Shown in pieces: positions 23,816-38,000 of a stretch of 64,000 nt of DNA. How positions within the stretch are numbered: position 1 is the first letter of the stretch; each line of letters opens with the position of its first letter. The DNA is from Kryptolebias marmoratus (taxonomy: Eukaryota > Chordata > Actinopteri > Cyprinodontiformes > Rivulidae), in contig NC_051445.1 in NCBI RefSeq assembly GCF_001649575.2, positions 6,234,737 to 6,298,736 on the forward strand, read 5' to 3'. The position numbers and the translations under genes were made by a program. The notes under the pieces were generated by a model. That model did no database searches. It was given only the letters and a program-made list of their open reading frames with translations, and was not told where the DNA came from.

Positions 23816-25534
23816 ATGACCATTTGTGAGTGAAAACAACCACTTTAGTGATCATTATTCAAATGAGAAGTATACGTGACGGGCTCTTCATCATATTGTT
23901 GCACACTAATATTTGACTGATTCTGCTGGATGTGAGGTTCCCATGTTGGGTCTTTCAAAGCAAGAATCCACCAATGTTCAGTACAGGAACACAAAGAAAA
24001 AACTTTTCTTAAAGAAATCTACAGAAACATTTTTGTATACATTTCTCTGCAAGGTATTTTATTTAAAAATGACCTTTTTTTGTTCCTCTTTCCTGCAGTT
24101 ATTTTTCACATCTTAGCAAGCTGCCCGTTGCAAAAACTAGTAAAAAACAAACTTTGCCAGAGGACTTTTTTTTTGCCCAACTAGCCTGTGGGAAAGTTGT
24201 CTTATATGAAACCGGTCAGGGATGCAGAAAATATTGGACTGCTGTTTCAGAAGATTAACAACCATCATAGGATGTTTACACTGACCAGATGGATAACAAT
24301 GCACATGGGTTAAATGTCAGAATATCCCTCATAATAACCCTACTCCAGTTCTAATACAGAAAACAGCTGCCATGGCTTAAAAATGAACCTCTTACCGACA
24401 AAACTCACTAACTTGTTTAAAGAAATACTTTCCAATCCCCCACTAAAACCCATTTACACAAGTGTCACAGTCTCAGTTCTGTTTTCTCATTCAGTAGAAC
24501 ATGCATGGTGATACAATGGTCTCCAATAACAGGAAATGGGTGTAACTCTTCCTAGTTTCAGAAGTATTTAAGTTTTATGAAAACCCCAGATGTGATGTTT
24601 CAGACAATCAACTGTGACAATCTGACAACCGTCATCAGGCTGCAGTGCTGCTGAACTTGTGAATTTTCATGCTCCCTGATCTGATGCCATCTTTCAGTTT
24701 GAACTTCACTAAAAAATAAAAGAAAACAAAAAGAAAGAGAAAACCAGAAGTGTTGCAGCAGGAAGCTAATAATGAACTGATGAAGTTAGCAAAAAATCAG
24801 GTTGTAGAATCTGAGAGAATGAGAAGTGCAACATGAGCTTGAGTAAACAACAATCTAGTTGAAGAACTTATTTTATGTAATTATTTTCAGCATTTCATTG
24901 AATAAAGTGAGCAAAAACTGTGTTAAAGCGTAGTGAAGGGATGTGGTGGGTCAGTTGATCTCATTGTGGGGAAGTTAACCAACTGTGACGGTTTTCTAGC
25001 TGCATGAAACTGAAAATGATTATATGGTAATATTATAGTGAAAAAAAGTTCCTATTTAAGTGAAATGGATTTTTTTGGGGAGTGATAAAATCTATATACC
25101 ACAAAGGGGTGATTTTTTTCTAGGGGAGAGCAATATATAAGCAGACAGACAAATTATACAGATAAGGATAATATTGAAGAGGTTTAAATCTACTTTTAGC
25201 TTGACTGCATTATTTCTTTAAACACCATAAATAAGGAGAAGCCTCTTTGTGCCTCCGACTATCAGGCTGTAATTAAAGCTGCTTCCTCTTTCAGTGCTCC
25301 AGTGTTGGGAAGACCACTGCATTAAATGTCACAGAGAGATGGGAGATCATGGCGGACCTTAATAAGTAGCTCTGTGCCAGCAGTCTGATTAACCACAGAG
25401 CGGGATGCAGAGATGCACCAAACAGGCTAACAGCTAAAAGAGTTTCAGCAGGAGAATTTGTGCTTCATTTTACAGTTTTAGTCTATTTTTTTTTTCAATC
25501 ACATATTCCCTTTTGGGTGTTTTTATTCCCTCCT
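23816..25534. other. Intron DNA, nothing recognised
   Basis: AT-rich with no exon or mobile element recognised. Short runs of A near 24.72 kb. No feature I can support. Confidence 0.45.
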
Positions 25535-26280
25535 GCTAAGAAACGAAGGTAGACGATGATGTTTGCTCATGTCTGGGTGTCTCATCAAAAAAATCTCATG
25601 AATCACTGGATGAATTTGAATAAAACTAGCAGAAGGTAATCACTGGATGTACATCTGCAGCCAATTAACATATGGAGTCAACCTGATTCAAGATGGCTGT
25701 CACAGCCAACTGGCCTTACAAACCATAAAAACTCAGTCATTTTTACATCGATGGACCTAAAATGTGGTGTGGTAATAGCAGAGACCGATCCCCAATGCAC
25801 ATTTTGAGCTTATTTTGAGAACAGATTGCGTATTCTAAATCAAATTTTGTCATCAACTATTTGGAGTCATTTCTGTCTGTCTGTTAGCAAAATATCTCAC
25901 AAACAACTGGACAGATTTTAAAGAAAGTTTCAGGAAATGATCATTCGATGCACACCTATGACTGATTAACTCTTGGGTGGCCATCACAGTCAACTGACCC
26001 TGTTAAACACAAAAATGGCTATAATTTGGTCTGTTTTATATATAATATGGTAAGATTTGATGTGGTAGTAGCTGAGAGTTCCTAAGAACTCATCCCCTGA
26101 GTGGAACATCTCAAGATATTGCACGAGATTGTGCATAACATAATTTTTAAGGTTTGACCAAATTAGCTACAAGTCATTTTTCTACATGAACTGATCTGAG
26201 TTTTCAACTCTGGCAGGAAAGGTGGCCGGTGATTTGTATTTCTTCAAGGAATGCTCGACCTTTAATTTCTCCCATTTGTC
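25535..26280 (+). repeat. Interspersed repeat family R, copy 2 (two tandem units)
   Basis: The longest copy in the window. The first unit has AATCTCATGAATCACTGGAT at 25592 and CAAGATGGCTGTCACAGCC at 25689. The second has TTAGCAAAATATCTCACAAA at 25884 and GTGGCCATCACAGTCAACTG near 25977. The units are offset by about 300 bases, and the intervening text (ATTTTGAGCTTATTTTGAGA, then AACTATTTGGAGTCATTTCT) links them. The tail GGTGGCCGGTGATTTGTATT at about 26221 matches the tail of copy 1. The head-to-tail unit structure is seen directly; the class of element is unknown. Confidence 0.75.
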
Positions 26281-26399
26281 ACCAGTTTTGCTGTGCATGT
26301 CACAAGCAACAAAACAAGTATTTTGTAAACAAGATAATTAAAAAAAAAAAAGACCCAGACATACCTTTTTTTTGAAGAATAGTAAATTGCAGATCACAC
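26281..26399. other. Short intron spacer
   Basis: An A run at 26340-26351 follows the family R copy and may be incidental. Nothing else is seen. Confidence 0.4.
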
Positions 26400-26645
26400 A
26401 GACAACCTCTCCTGCAGCATGAGTGTGGCCTTTACATGGAAGGGAAGAATTATAGTATCACAGACTGAGATTAGGCCACTTCTAATTTACCGTAATTCAA
26501 TATGCAAATTTTAAATGGCAGTTCAGACGGTAATGACAAAGAAGCAATTTCCAGTAATGTGACCGTAATGAAAGGTTTGACATAATTATGACAAAATACA
26601 GCATGTCTGAGCTGTGACATTTTAATTAATTCATTTATTTAAATA
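26400..26645. promoter_or_regulatory. Candidate conserved noncoding element with octamer site
   Basis: A perfect octamer ATGCAAAT at 26502-26509 lies among CTAATTTACCGTAATTC, two GTAATG(A) repeats with shared GACGGTAATGA/GACCGTAATGA text, and TTTTAATTAATTC. The composition is even and free of recognisable transposon sequence. Enhancer identity is inferred only. Confidence 0.25.
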
Positions 26646-29600
26646 AACAGAAAACATATTCAGCTCTAACTTGCAGTGGGTTTCCAGTGAACTTTTCTAA
26701 GAGTCAACAAACCCTGTGTTTCTTCACGTTGGGCCTGTCAGGATGTGAGGAAAGCGCAGACTTGTGGCCTAGCAACAGTTGCTCTTTGGCAACATTTTGC
26801 ATACAGATTTGACTGGTTAGGTATTTATTCAAAATTGATTCAAATGAGGAAAGAAAAATAAGTGGTCTGATATGAGGTCTTGCTAGTTCATCTATTGCTT
26901 TATAGAAATACACGTGTAGTTGTTAGTCTCTTGAAAACGTAAAAAAACTTAAGTTTTCCTTTGAAACCTATAACACTTGTTCTGTGTCATGCCATCTTTA
27001 ATCCTCTTTTTTTCTTTTCTATTCAGAGTCCTAAAAAGATTATATCTAACCAACAGATAAGAGCTGTAGCTAAAACCATGGTTTTCCTTTAAGGAGCCAC
27101 AGATGTTAGCAGACTGTTTTCTCAGATCTGGAAGTTATTGTAACAGTTGTCGGCATGCTGTATGTGAAATGTAAAGCATCTGCGGCAGAAAAGCCAGGTC
27201 TCAAAAGGGGACTGAGACTCGTGGAAAAAAAAGTTTAGCTAAGGTAAATGAAAAACAGATGCATCTCATGGGGCACAGAGCACAAAATGTGTCTGTGAGT
27301 GGGGGAGGCTGACGACGGTGTTGCCAAAGTGATGTGTTTTCCAAGTAAAATGAGATGGATGCTTGCAATTAATTCTGTAGTGACCATTAGCTCAAGCTGA
27401 GTCCAGCAGAATAAGCATTGGGACAAAAAAAAAGCTCTGCAGTGTGTACGTTTGTGCGTGTGACTTAGTCGAACTGTCTGCGTGTAATACTTTAAAGACA
27501 GATTGCTTGTGGAGCTTTGAGGCCCACCAAGTCTTTCCAGAAGGTGACTACTTGCCGACTAGAATAAAAGGAACATGAATCATTCTGTCTCTTAGAACTC
27601 CTGTTTTGTCTATTTTTAGTTGCATGAAGCATAAAGTATATCATTGTCATCTGTAGACCACTTTTTGTAACAAAAAACAGAGCAGTTTGTTTTTATCTTG
27701 GCTGACTTTTGAAGTAAGTAAATATCATCTTGAGGTAGAGACAAACATGTTCATGTCAGAAATAGTCCAGAGGGCATTTTTTTCTCAGAAACAAGTTTCA
27801 ATCCTATGCATAAAATGTAAAAGTCGTCTGCAGTTTGCTTTAATTTTTCTGTATTGTTGACCCTTTTTCACTCAGAAGTGGGAATAAAAACAGAAAAAAC
27901 CTCAGCGCGCAGAACCAGAGATGGATTGAGTGAAATCAAAAGCTGTTAACCTGAATTGTTGCATGCTTAAGTGATTTTTATATATCAGAAGGGCAGCTCA
28001 TTGGGCAGAACTGACTCATTTATGCTTTGTATTCAGCCCTACAGTTGGCCAAATTTTAGAGGCTTGTTTTTTTTTACTCCACTTGGACCAGAAACATTGC
28101 CTCTAACAACATTATGATTTTACATGTAGGTGTCTGCTTGCCGAAATGGACTTATTTTAGTCAGGAAGTTGACAAAAGTATAATTGCAGTGCTAAAAGAG
28201 CAGAAAATCTCAGACTAAAACACAGATAATGCGGGGTACAGGCTGCCACAGGAAAACCCAGCTTACTGTTGTAGATTTGGAGCAGTGACAAAGTGCCATT
28301 TATTAATGCTTAAGTGTTCCTGCCGAGATTGAATCATTATTCGCTGTTTCTCTGTGGCGACCATATCCCATCAGCACCTTCCTGAAGGCACGGTTATTGG
28401 TTATAACCTGAAAAAAGCTGAATGAAATTAACATTCAGGGCAAAACCAAATGGAAGTACTACTGTGAAAGTAAGTTTTAATGAGTTACAAACAGTTGGAA
28501 TGCTAATTACATTTTCAATTAATCATAAGGTTAAAAAAAAAAAGAAGTTATTCCGAGTTGATGTTAATCTAACTTACTTTGTATGTGTCCCAAGATGACT
28601 CTTGTTGTGATTCAGTGCCATGTTCATGAACTGAAATGAAAAGAAGAGCCCTCTTGTGAGATTTGTCATATGTTCTTGTAGACAGGGAGTTTTTGGAGGT
28701 TATTTTAGGGACCCATACTAAGCGATTTATCCACCCCATCTGTGAACTAAACTCATTTGTTCATTGCTTGAATTAATAATTTATGGTAAGTGTAAACTGA
28801 GGGGCGTCTCAGCTTCCTGGTTGCGATCTGCTGTTTCAGTTTCCTCCTCCAAGTTTTTTTATTTATTTTTTAGTTTTATGACAATTTTCCTTGGATGCTG
28901 CTTTTGCTTTTGGTGAGGCCACATTGTCCTGTCTCTGTCACTTTTGTTCTCTTTATTTATCTTTTCCAGTTCCTCCCTGTCTTTTATCTCCTTGTTCAGT
29001 CCGCCCTGTTATAAAGAAAATATTGTGCTGCTATGCTTCTGTTTTGTTGGTTGCTGGAGATCGTTCACGTCTGCCTGACTGTCGTCATCATGAAACAGAT
29101 GGACCCATTGGCAAACACGGCTCATGTTCGTATATTCTGTTAACATTACTGTTTAAAGGCCACGCTGATTATGTTCCCAGTTATGACAGTGATGTAAACT
29201 GTGATTATACAGTGTTAGAAATGCGTACTCTGACACAGCGGGTAAATTGTAGGACGGATCAGCATGTTGCTGTGAAGGGTCAGACCAGCTCCTGAGCTGT
29301 GTCTTGCAGAAACATCAAGAAGGATAAAGCTAATTACACCAAATGAGTCATTTAGTTGCTTCAAGCTATTCAGTCACTCACTGAAGCTATATGATTCTGA
29401 CAGATATAGAGTTTGGTTGTCCTGCCTATTTAAAGGGATGGTTTGTTTTTTGACCTAGGGTTGAGGTTTTTATGAGTGGTCAGTATCAGCTGTCAGAACG
29501 ATCTTAATGTAGTTTCTGCTTCACAATTCTGTCCTGCTTTTTCTCTAGGCTAATACATATTCAAAACTGGCAAAAGAAGAAGCATTTATTGATTGCTGTC

Positions 29601-32600
29601 TTGGACAACTCAAGCCTCAAAATGTCAGTGGTTTGAGCAAATGGTGTGAGTTTTAAACCAGTGTTTTTTGTGTTTTGGTTTTTGCTCTGAATACATTTGT
29701 TTTAATAAAGTCCAGTGTCCATTGCAATACTGTGCTGCAAAACAGACCACGTGATGCTTGCTTGTTCTGTGTAATGGATGCAAGAATTAGGGGGTTTAAA
29801 AATCTACAGTGTAGCTACGACAAATTTCAGGTTTAAGTGGTGCTGAATAGTTAAAAACAACAACAAAGAATTTTCCCTAATGCTTCTGTTCTGAGCATTA
29901 GTTTGCTTAATTTCCCCACAACCTCTGATTCTCCAGTTAGAGAGCACTTAAACTGTTGTCTACTGACTTTCTTTATTTTAAAACATAAATATAAATTCCT
30001 CTAAAATACTGACTGTTCATAAATACTTCACACAACTTTTACTTAAGGGAAAAAAAGAACAACTATTTCTTTAAATGGAGCTGGACCCCCCCCCCCCAAT
30101 GGTACATGCAGTTCCAGTCAATATAAACTGATCCTCACTAAGTCAGCAGCTTAATTTGCTCATAATGTCAAGAGCTTCAAATGTATTTAGACAATTTGAT
30201 CAGCGTGACATGTTTGTAGTCTTCATAGATTAAAGTTTGTTTGGCTATAACTCATCGCTGCTGGAATAAAAATAGAGATAGGAAGACCCAGCTTATTAAT
30301 TTTTATTAAATTAATACAAAGAAATGTTGAACAGAAATCACAGGGACTGAGACAGCTCTGAGTTGCAAAATAATGTATATCCTGAGAAAATGAGAGGGTG
30401 CTTTTTATACTAGTCACACATTCTTGTCAGATATGTTTGTCAGAGCTGGATGAAGAGGAGGTAAGTTTGACCCAATATGAGAATATGATCAGACACCTTC
30501 TGTATTCTTCAGTTCTGCAGCACCAAGTAAAGACGTGTCACTAAATCCTAGTTTTCCATAACACTCATCAGTACGACGTAGGAATTTCAATGTGAAACTA
30601 AGTCAGCTCAGCTGTTTGGTTCAACCTTCAACCATTAACTGTCGCAGAGGGAGATTGTGTAGAAAATACAGATGCTAATATTTTAGCATGATAATGAGTA
30701 GGCAGCTTAATGTGCTCTATGGAATATAAATGCTTAATAAAATAAAGCAGAAGTTGTGATTAACATTCTCCTCAGTGAGGTAAATCATGAAGGGAAACAC
30801 TTCAATTTAACAAATTTAAATTATGAAAACTCTTAGATACGATAACTGTTTAAATAAAAAAATGATTTGTAAGTGACTGTACAGGACCATTTTAAAATAT
30901 ATACTTGTTTGGGTGTTATTGTGCACATTAAGTCCTGCACAAAAGTTTTAAACAACTCGCAACAAACAACAACTCCTTTTATAGTTTGGTTCATAAGAAA
31001 CCATGCTGTCATTAATCTTTTAAACTGGCTTTCTGGAGATTTCTGTCAAAGTTTTCCTTTTGACTTTGGCTGCATTTTTACTCATTTCCTGTCCAGTTCT
31101 TGAGCCTGACTATAATTGCATATAGGACAAAATGCTTAACAACATGAGGAAAGTGGACAAAATGTTAGGCCTAAAAAACACACAAACAAAGCAACAAAAC
31201 ATCTACAGCAGGTGAACAGTATCTGAAAGTAAGGTCTTTAGGAAATGGTAAAAAAAATCCAGCACTGACCTAACACAGGACCTGGCAACTCCATCATCTT
31301 TCAGTAAATCATTCACTGTATGCCAGCTTTTTAGCCAGTAGCTTTTTAGGAATCATTTTGTTACTAAAATACAGTTTTTGTCCATCAAGATGTTAGCTCT
31401 GATGTGCCATTTCACATTCAAGAAATTGTGACTTTGTGTGACTAGCTGCTAAAAAAAGTGCCTAATGATCAAACTTAAAACTTTTAATTGCTAAATTCTT
31501 GTCAACAAAATACTTGTTCATACGTTGAGCTTTAGAGCCTTTTCATGCCTGAATGACTCATGGGTCAGAGTTAAGTGGCTTAAGAGAAAACGTTTCTCTG
31601 AAAACAAAAAAATGAGCGATTTCACTTTTGCACAGTTCAATCCAACCCTGCCCTACGCAAGCATCTTTACTTTAGGCCTGGCAGCATTTTTTTTTTTTGT
31701 CTCCACTTTTAGTTTAGCACAAGTGAGCAAAGCCCTTATTCAGTGAAATTCTCAGCTCCAGGCTCATAAACGTAACCTCCAGCTCTCATCCTGCTCCAAC
31801 ACGTAGGATGCTGCTGCAAAGGGAGTTGGCTGCTGATTAATAAGCACTTTGACTCCCACACTGTTGGATGGTGAAATGGAGACTAAACGTCACTGGACAC
31901 GAACCAATCCAAGCTCAATCTCACTTTGAGGAGTTGTTGCCATGGACTTTGCAGTCAGTTTTTATTTTAATAATCAATATGAGGATACCTAACATAATAT
32001 CTTGTGCACTTAATGCTTCAGTATGATATTAAGCAGCCTTTATGGTCTACTTGAGTAGTTGTGCTCTTAATCCTAAGTGACGTGCTCTCCATGCAATTTT
32101 ACTAAATGGGGAAAATGTCAAGTCTTTGTGAGGCCTGCACGCATCCTGCAGGGATCACACATGGAAATAGACGCGTTTTGAAAAGTTTGCTTTATGCACC
32201 ACTTCATATTATCTGCCAAGGTCAGAAAGCGACAGTCTTTATTTTTATCCGCTTGTTTAACTGGAAGAAACAACTGTGGACTTGGGGTGCAGAATAATTT
32301 TGCATGAAAGATTTTAATAATGACCAAGAAAACTGTGTCGCTCTAAGCTGCTCTGATTATTCTTATTCCACTGATGCTCTGCTTTGTGTTTGCCTTTTTC
32401 CATAAAGTTCCCATGAACTCCCTCTTCTGATAGCAGATAATATTGTTTTTGTTTTAATCATGGATGTTAACGTGCCAGCACCAAGAGTGGCCTCCGTTGT
32501 CCTAACATGCACGAAAAGTATGCCTTCTAAATAGTTTTAACACTCGCACAAACATGCCACTTCTCATCTGGATTGTGAACTGTAGCACCCAGCCTGGGCT

Positions 32601-34560
32601 CTTCCTCTTTGCTGTTGTTGAAGCAGTTTATTAACACCCTTCCTTTCGCAGCGATGTATTTGCGGGCTTGTTTCTCTTTTTTTTGTCTGACATGTTAATG
32701 TGCTATGTCTCCATTTCTGCTTCTCTACTTTAGAATATATTACCTAGCAGGGAAACCGTGTTATCTTTGTTTATTCCTCCTCTAAGACAATACGCTGATA
32801 ATTATAAGTGTATCCATAGTAAATTTGCACCTCACTGCGTTTAACTTTAGAGCTTAACTGAGTTATTTTCAGAAGCTGTTTGTGACTCACTGTATTTGCC
32901 TAATTTATAGAGACATCAGTGACAGTCCCTCAGCCCCTCACAGTAGGCAGGTACTAGATTGGATCAGCTGGAGGGATGATTGCATGAATAGCTCAGTTTA
33001 TAATTGCATAATCATCTGCAGTTGGTCTTGGAGAAAAAGGTTTGAAAACACTCTTAAGAGCTCCAAGTACAAATCCAAATTTGTTTTTTGTTTGTCATTA
33101 ATCAAGATGCATGTGAAAACAGATATCTACCACCCCCCCCCCATTTTTTTTAGAATGATTATAATTTTATGGGTTTAAAGGTGCAATTGATGTAATTTAA
33201 ATTAGAGGTTTTGACAAACCATATTTTTAGGTTTGCACGAAGACATTCTGAAACAATATTTAGATTGATAAGGCTTTTGTTTTTACTGTATCCTTAGCTG
33301 CACCAGCAAAGAAATGAAATGAAACCATTTCTCAATGTCATGCAACAATTCCAAAAGCATAATCATTTTTTCCTTGAACTAAATTACCAATTCTTGCAGT
33401 TTAGTGCAACAATTAACCCTAGCAGCTATGCAGTTCTTCTAGCTGATTTAGCCCGATACTTGCCTTAGAACAACTCTGGAGAGACTCATAAAGCCTGCCA
33501 GTAAAGCAAGCTGAGCAGCTGGAAACGAAGTTGAAGGTTTACAGGTCTGTTGCAGGAAACAGGACACCGACTCAGCAGAGATTAACATTATCAGCATCAG
33601 TTTGCTGCCATTTTGCCATCTCACTGTCATCCTCTGCAGAATCGGGGTCAGAGGTCGCCTCACACACTTCCACGCAAACTAAAATGAAGCAGATTTCAGG
33701 GATGGGATTTTCCTGCAGCCTGTTATCGGGACATCAAAGATCCAGGAGTGCTGCACTTAGAAAGTGCCTTCTCAGCACTTCATAGTCACCCACCCCTGGT
33801 ATGCTGGGAAGGAATGCCTCACTTTGTTTAGCTCAGTGATGTGGATGCATGTGTGTGATAATATTCTCTTTGAGACTGGGGTCATTTGTAGGCCAACAAA
33901 CTGACAATACATCTGGCTTTAGTTCAGTCTTTGTTGCTCAAAGAATAAGTGGAAACATGAAGTTGTGTCCCATAAACCTTTTTTCACAAATATAGGAAAA
34001 AAGTACTTTAAAACCTTTGAACAGTTCGCTCCTCATGTGAACCCTTTTATGCAGAAAATTAGGTGTAACCGGATAAACCATTAAATTAAATCTAAAGCTG
34101 AACTTTTCATAAAGACTGCAGTTTATTATTGTTCAGACAGTGGTTCTTTATATATACTGCACAACCTTTCTGGTGCACTACACCTTGAATTTTGGAACAA
34201 AACATCAAACTGATATTGCACCAGGCCATAAACCTTAATGAAAAAGTCTGGCTTTTATAGAGCAAAACATACTGTAAGTAACAGCCTTTTGTCATCTTTG
34301 CTAAAACTGTCACTGTTCTCTGACAGTAATACACAAGACTGAGAATGTGCTGCGTTCCATTACTCATAAATTGAGTTTTAAAAAGCCACAGTGAATGAGA
34401 ACCAGTAAGAGCCAGGAGGAGAAACTATCCAGTGTCACTCAGTCATTGCTTCTTCCAGAGTTTTCACTTCTGTATACAGGCACTTCTCTCTGTGATGCTG
34501 AATAAATGTGATTAGAAGATCTAAATAAGAAACACTTACAGGAAAAAAGCTGGAGTAAGT
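26646..34560. other. Intron DNA, no gene recognised
   Basis: Ordinary AT-rich intron sequence. The longest open frame, 134 codons at 28891-29295 on the + strand, opens at TTG, lacks splice context and has no domain. C runs occur at about 30087-30097 and 33132-33141. No transposon termini or RNA genes were recognised. Confidence 0.4.
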
Positions 34561-35095
34561 GTTTATTTTTGTGTTTTATGTTGTTTACTCTGAATGCTGA
34601 GCAGGGCCTCGGTGTGGGTACATGAAGGCTGGACTGACTGCTCCTTTCTTTGACTCTTTACCAAAGTCATTCTTACCACAAGGGGTTTCTATAGAGTACA
34701 GCGAAGTATCTAAGAGAATGAAGAATGTGCACAGTTATTTAAGTGTAGAAATGTATTTCCCAAAGACGTGTGCTCTTTTTACCATTTTACCATTTTCTTT
34801 TTTATGGGAACCGAAAATGTGAAAAAGCGATTTCATCATGCGCTTCTCTACAAGTCAAGAGAATTACAGGGGGAATGGCTCAGCAGGACCATCTAATCTC
34901 CCAATTCCCAATAAACCTATATGCCTCCAAATAAATTTGGAGGCAGAAAAGCAAAGCATTTTTGTGGAACAGTTTGTCCTTCGGTGCCTCCAACAAAACT
35001 CCAGTCAGATTCCTGTGGAGAAAAGGCCACGCAGAAAAATCGCTGTGGGGATCAATAAGGCAATTTTCTGTCAGGTCAGTGGCTGACACTTGGGT
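34560..35095. other. Block containing a near-perfect 22-24 bp palindrome
   Basis: A moderately GC-balanced block with two overlapping short open frames of no recognisable content. The palindrome at 34923-34944 has arms GCCTCCAAAT and ATTTGGAGGC around AA, and the next outer pair (34922 T, 34945 A) also matches. Nearby TGCCTCCAACAAAACTCCAG at 34985 repeats part of the arm. The core CC(A/T)10GG resembles an over-long CArG box. It could be a dimeric protein-binding site or simply an inverted repeat. Confidence 0.4.
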
Positions 35096-38000
35096 TATTT
35101 ACTCTGAGGGGGGTGGGAGGTAGCAGAGGGGACAGGTTGTGGCAATTTGTTGGTAGACTCATACCCTTGCTTACGTTATCTGTCTCTGAGCACTTTGATA
35201 ACTTTCGAAAGCTTGTGCAGAATCTCAGAGCATTCAGGAGGAGATGTGAATGAAAGCTTGGTGGATGAAATATAAAACTGCCTGTTGTGCTTTTATATCC
35301 ATAAGGAAAATACTTTGGTAGGAATCCATGTACATATCTGAGCATAATTGGTTACTAAGTTCTTGGCACAAATAGATCATGCTCATAAAGGGACCCAACA
35401 CATGAGCAGATGGCCTGTTTCACTGTGGTGGTCCAGATTGTGAGAGCAGTAGTACAGCTGCTTCACTATAGAAATCTCAAATCTCAATGGCAGTGAAATG
35501 ATCAGTTTGTTTTTAAAGAAATTTGTTGTTTAAACTTTGTGTAAAGTTGTGTAAACTCCCACACCGAAGAGTTATTCAGCTCCCAAAAGACACTGCTCTT
35601 GAACTGGCTCAGCTACATTGACTTTAGGCCAAACTTTTTTTCTGTTAATGACAGGACCATGAATAACATTTACAAAATGCTGAGCTTGTGGCACTTTAGT
35701 CCAATCAAAAGGCACTAAATTGTTAAGAAGTCTGTCGGTGAAACAGACGTTTTAGGTAGGCGATGAGATGCTGCAGGTTAAACCACACCTTAGATAAAGT
35801 TTTCAGGTGTTGAATGTTATTGGTTCACATAGTTTTTTCCTTGCTTCTGTATATTAAAATATAAATTTTTCTTATAATAGAAAATAGAAAAGCTGTAATT
35901 AGTTATTTTATGCTTAAAAGAAAGATCATGTAACCCCATGATTGTGTTCATCGGAGTAAAAAGCCTAAAATCTCTAGTGTGCAGACTCTGGTTCTAAAAA
36001 TACAACATGGCAGCTCCCATAAACTATGTCCTGCTGGCTTCAGTTCCCAAAACGAAGAGAAGGCGAGGACACAAGGTCTAGTATTTTAACATATGGTCAA
36101 TGTGATGGATCAAACATCCTAAATACATAAAATCATTTATTCTTTATATTTGTCATTTTGATCAATAATTATTCTGTAGTTGATCTATTACTGACAATTT
36201 GGTTTTCACAAAGAAATTTTCCTTTGGTTTCAGGCTTATTTTTATTTCTTTTTTTCAATAATTATAAGCATAACATTCACATGTAATGTATGAAGCTGTG
36301 AGCAAGAAGAGGCTGCAGCAGAGAGGGTCACTGAGGGGAATCTTAACAAAGCAAACAAACTGTTTGCTTTGAGACGTCCTAGTTGTGATGTTTTCTGTTC
36401 TCTAAGGATTAGTCAAGGAATTCAGAGAATTGCACAATCATAACTGATCTGTGTGGGGGTCTTCCATTGCAGATGTGCTTTCACTCTTTGAGGGGAAAAC
36501 ATCCTAGATTTTCCAAAGGAAGTGTTGTAGATTATGCACACATGTCTTCGCACTCTTTACTGTAGAGTAACAGATTAGAGGAAAGACTTAACTTGAGAAT
36601 AATCAAACATTGTGTATGTACAAAACCCTAGATCATATTCCGTTTGAAACACCTGTGAAAGATTAAGAGGTGATCTCTATCACAAGAGCCTTCAGTAAAA
36701 CTTGTAGATCTGAATTTGCGTGAATGGGTCTGATTTGCAAATGAGACACATTAGTGCCTGTTATGCTTCCAGGGAGGTGATTTGTGCTACATTACACAGT
36801 GATGATGTATTCAAGGTGAAATAGAAACCTGAGATAATCAATCAGACTAATGAATACAATCATTTTTCTTAGCGTCTCTAGACATTTAGTCAATAAGAAA
36901 ATACTGAAGCTGAAAGAATGCAGCAATACACGGCAGGAAATGTCTGCAATTCTTTACTAAATGAGAACTAGACTGTTTAATTGATTAGATGCTCTTTTAA
37001 AAAAAAATAGAATATGACCTCTAAATGTGTTTGTGGTTCATTGTAAAAAACTGGTCTTTCTCAGCATATTTTAATGTAAACTGTAGTTTGACTTTGCCCT
37101 CTGTCTTTAACTTGATGTCTTAAAAGGTTTTCATGCCACACTAATCAAGGTAATTGTTCAACTTGTCAAATGTCACCCTCTGTTTTAGCCCACAGCCAGC
37201 AGATTTAGAAATTCAGAGCTCCTCACAGAGGGTTCAGGTATGTTCTCCAGGGATTGAAGGAGGGGTAGAGCGTGTCAAATAAGAGGCTTTGCTTAGATTG
37301 TCTGCCACATATGCATCAGCCATATCACTGATCCATCCAATTTGACTGCCATGCCCAGGAGAAATGTTCTCAGAGCAGTGGTCCATTTTCTTTCCATCTA
37401 CGTCAGCAGTGCAGGTGAATTGGCGTATTTGTTTGTTGAGCTGCACAGGGGATGCAAGCCTCACTGGGATGACTGGCAGTGAGGGTGGAATAAGAACGAT
37501 GTGGCAGAGTTTTTCACCAGACTGCTCAATCTGATGACCTGGTGAAAACATTGATTTTTCTTTTGGTTTGCATCACAGTTTTAGCCACGTGTGACAGAAA
37601 ATGTCTGGAATACCTACAAAAAGTCAAAGAAGAAAATAAGTTTCATAAACAAGCAAAAATAAACAAGGTCATAATGTTTTTGATTTTTCTCCCTGACCTC
37701 TTTCTACATTTTCAATAGCTTAACAACATCACTGCATTACATCTAGAGTTTTTAATTTTCTGAAAAGCAAAATTATGTCACATTTCCAAGTTAATTAGCA
37801 TGGCTGAAGAAAAATCTTTTTGTGGTGTTCAATCTAATTTATTTTTCTTGCGGTCTTCAAACTAAATGAATTGATTTTAACTGCATGTGTCTGTCAAGTA
37901 GATCTGAAGGACTTTTCAGTGTTCTTTAGTTGTTTACTTGTAGGATAGTGATGCTGTCAAGGGGTATTTGTTGGTCATGCACCACAAAATGCTGAAGCTC

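Noticed and set aside
28891..29295. A 134-codon + strand frame
   Set aside because: It opens at TTG rather than ATG, is Cys/Leu/Ser-rich at the start and matches nothing recognisable.
37234..37551. A 105-codon minus-strand frame beginning at a true ATG
   Set aside because: It reads somewhat protein-like, but I can match it to no family and see no splice or promoter context. Several frames of this length are expected by chance in 64 kb.
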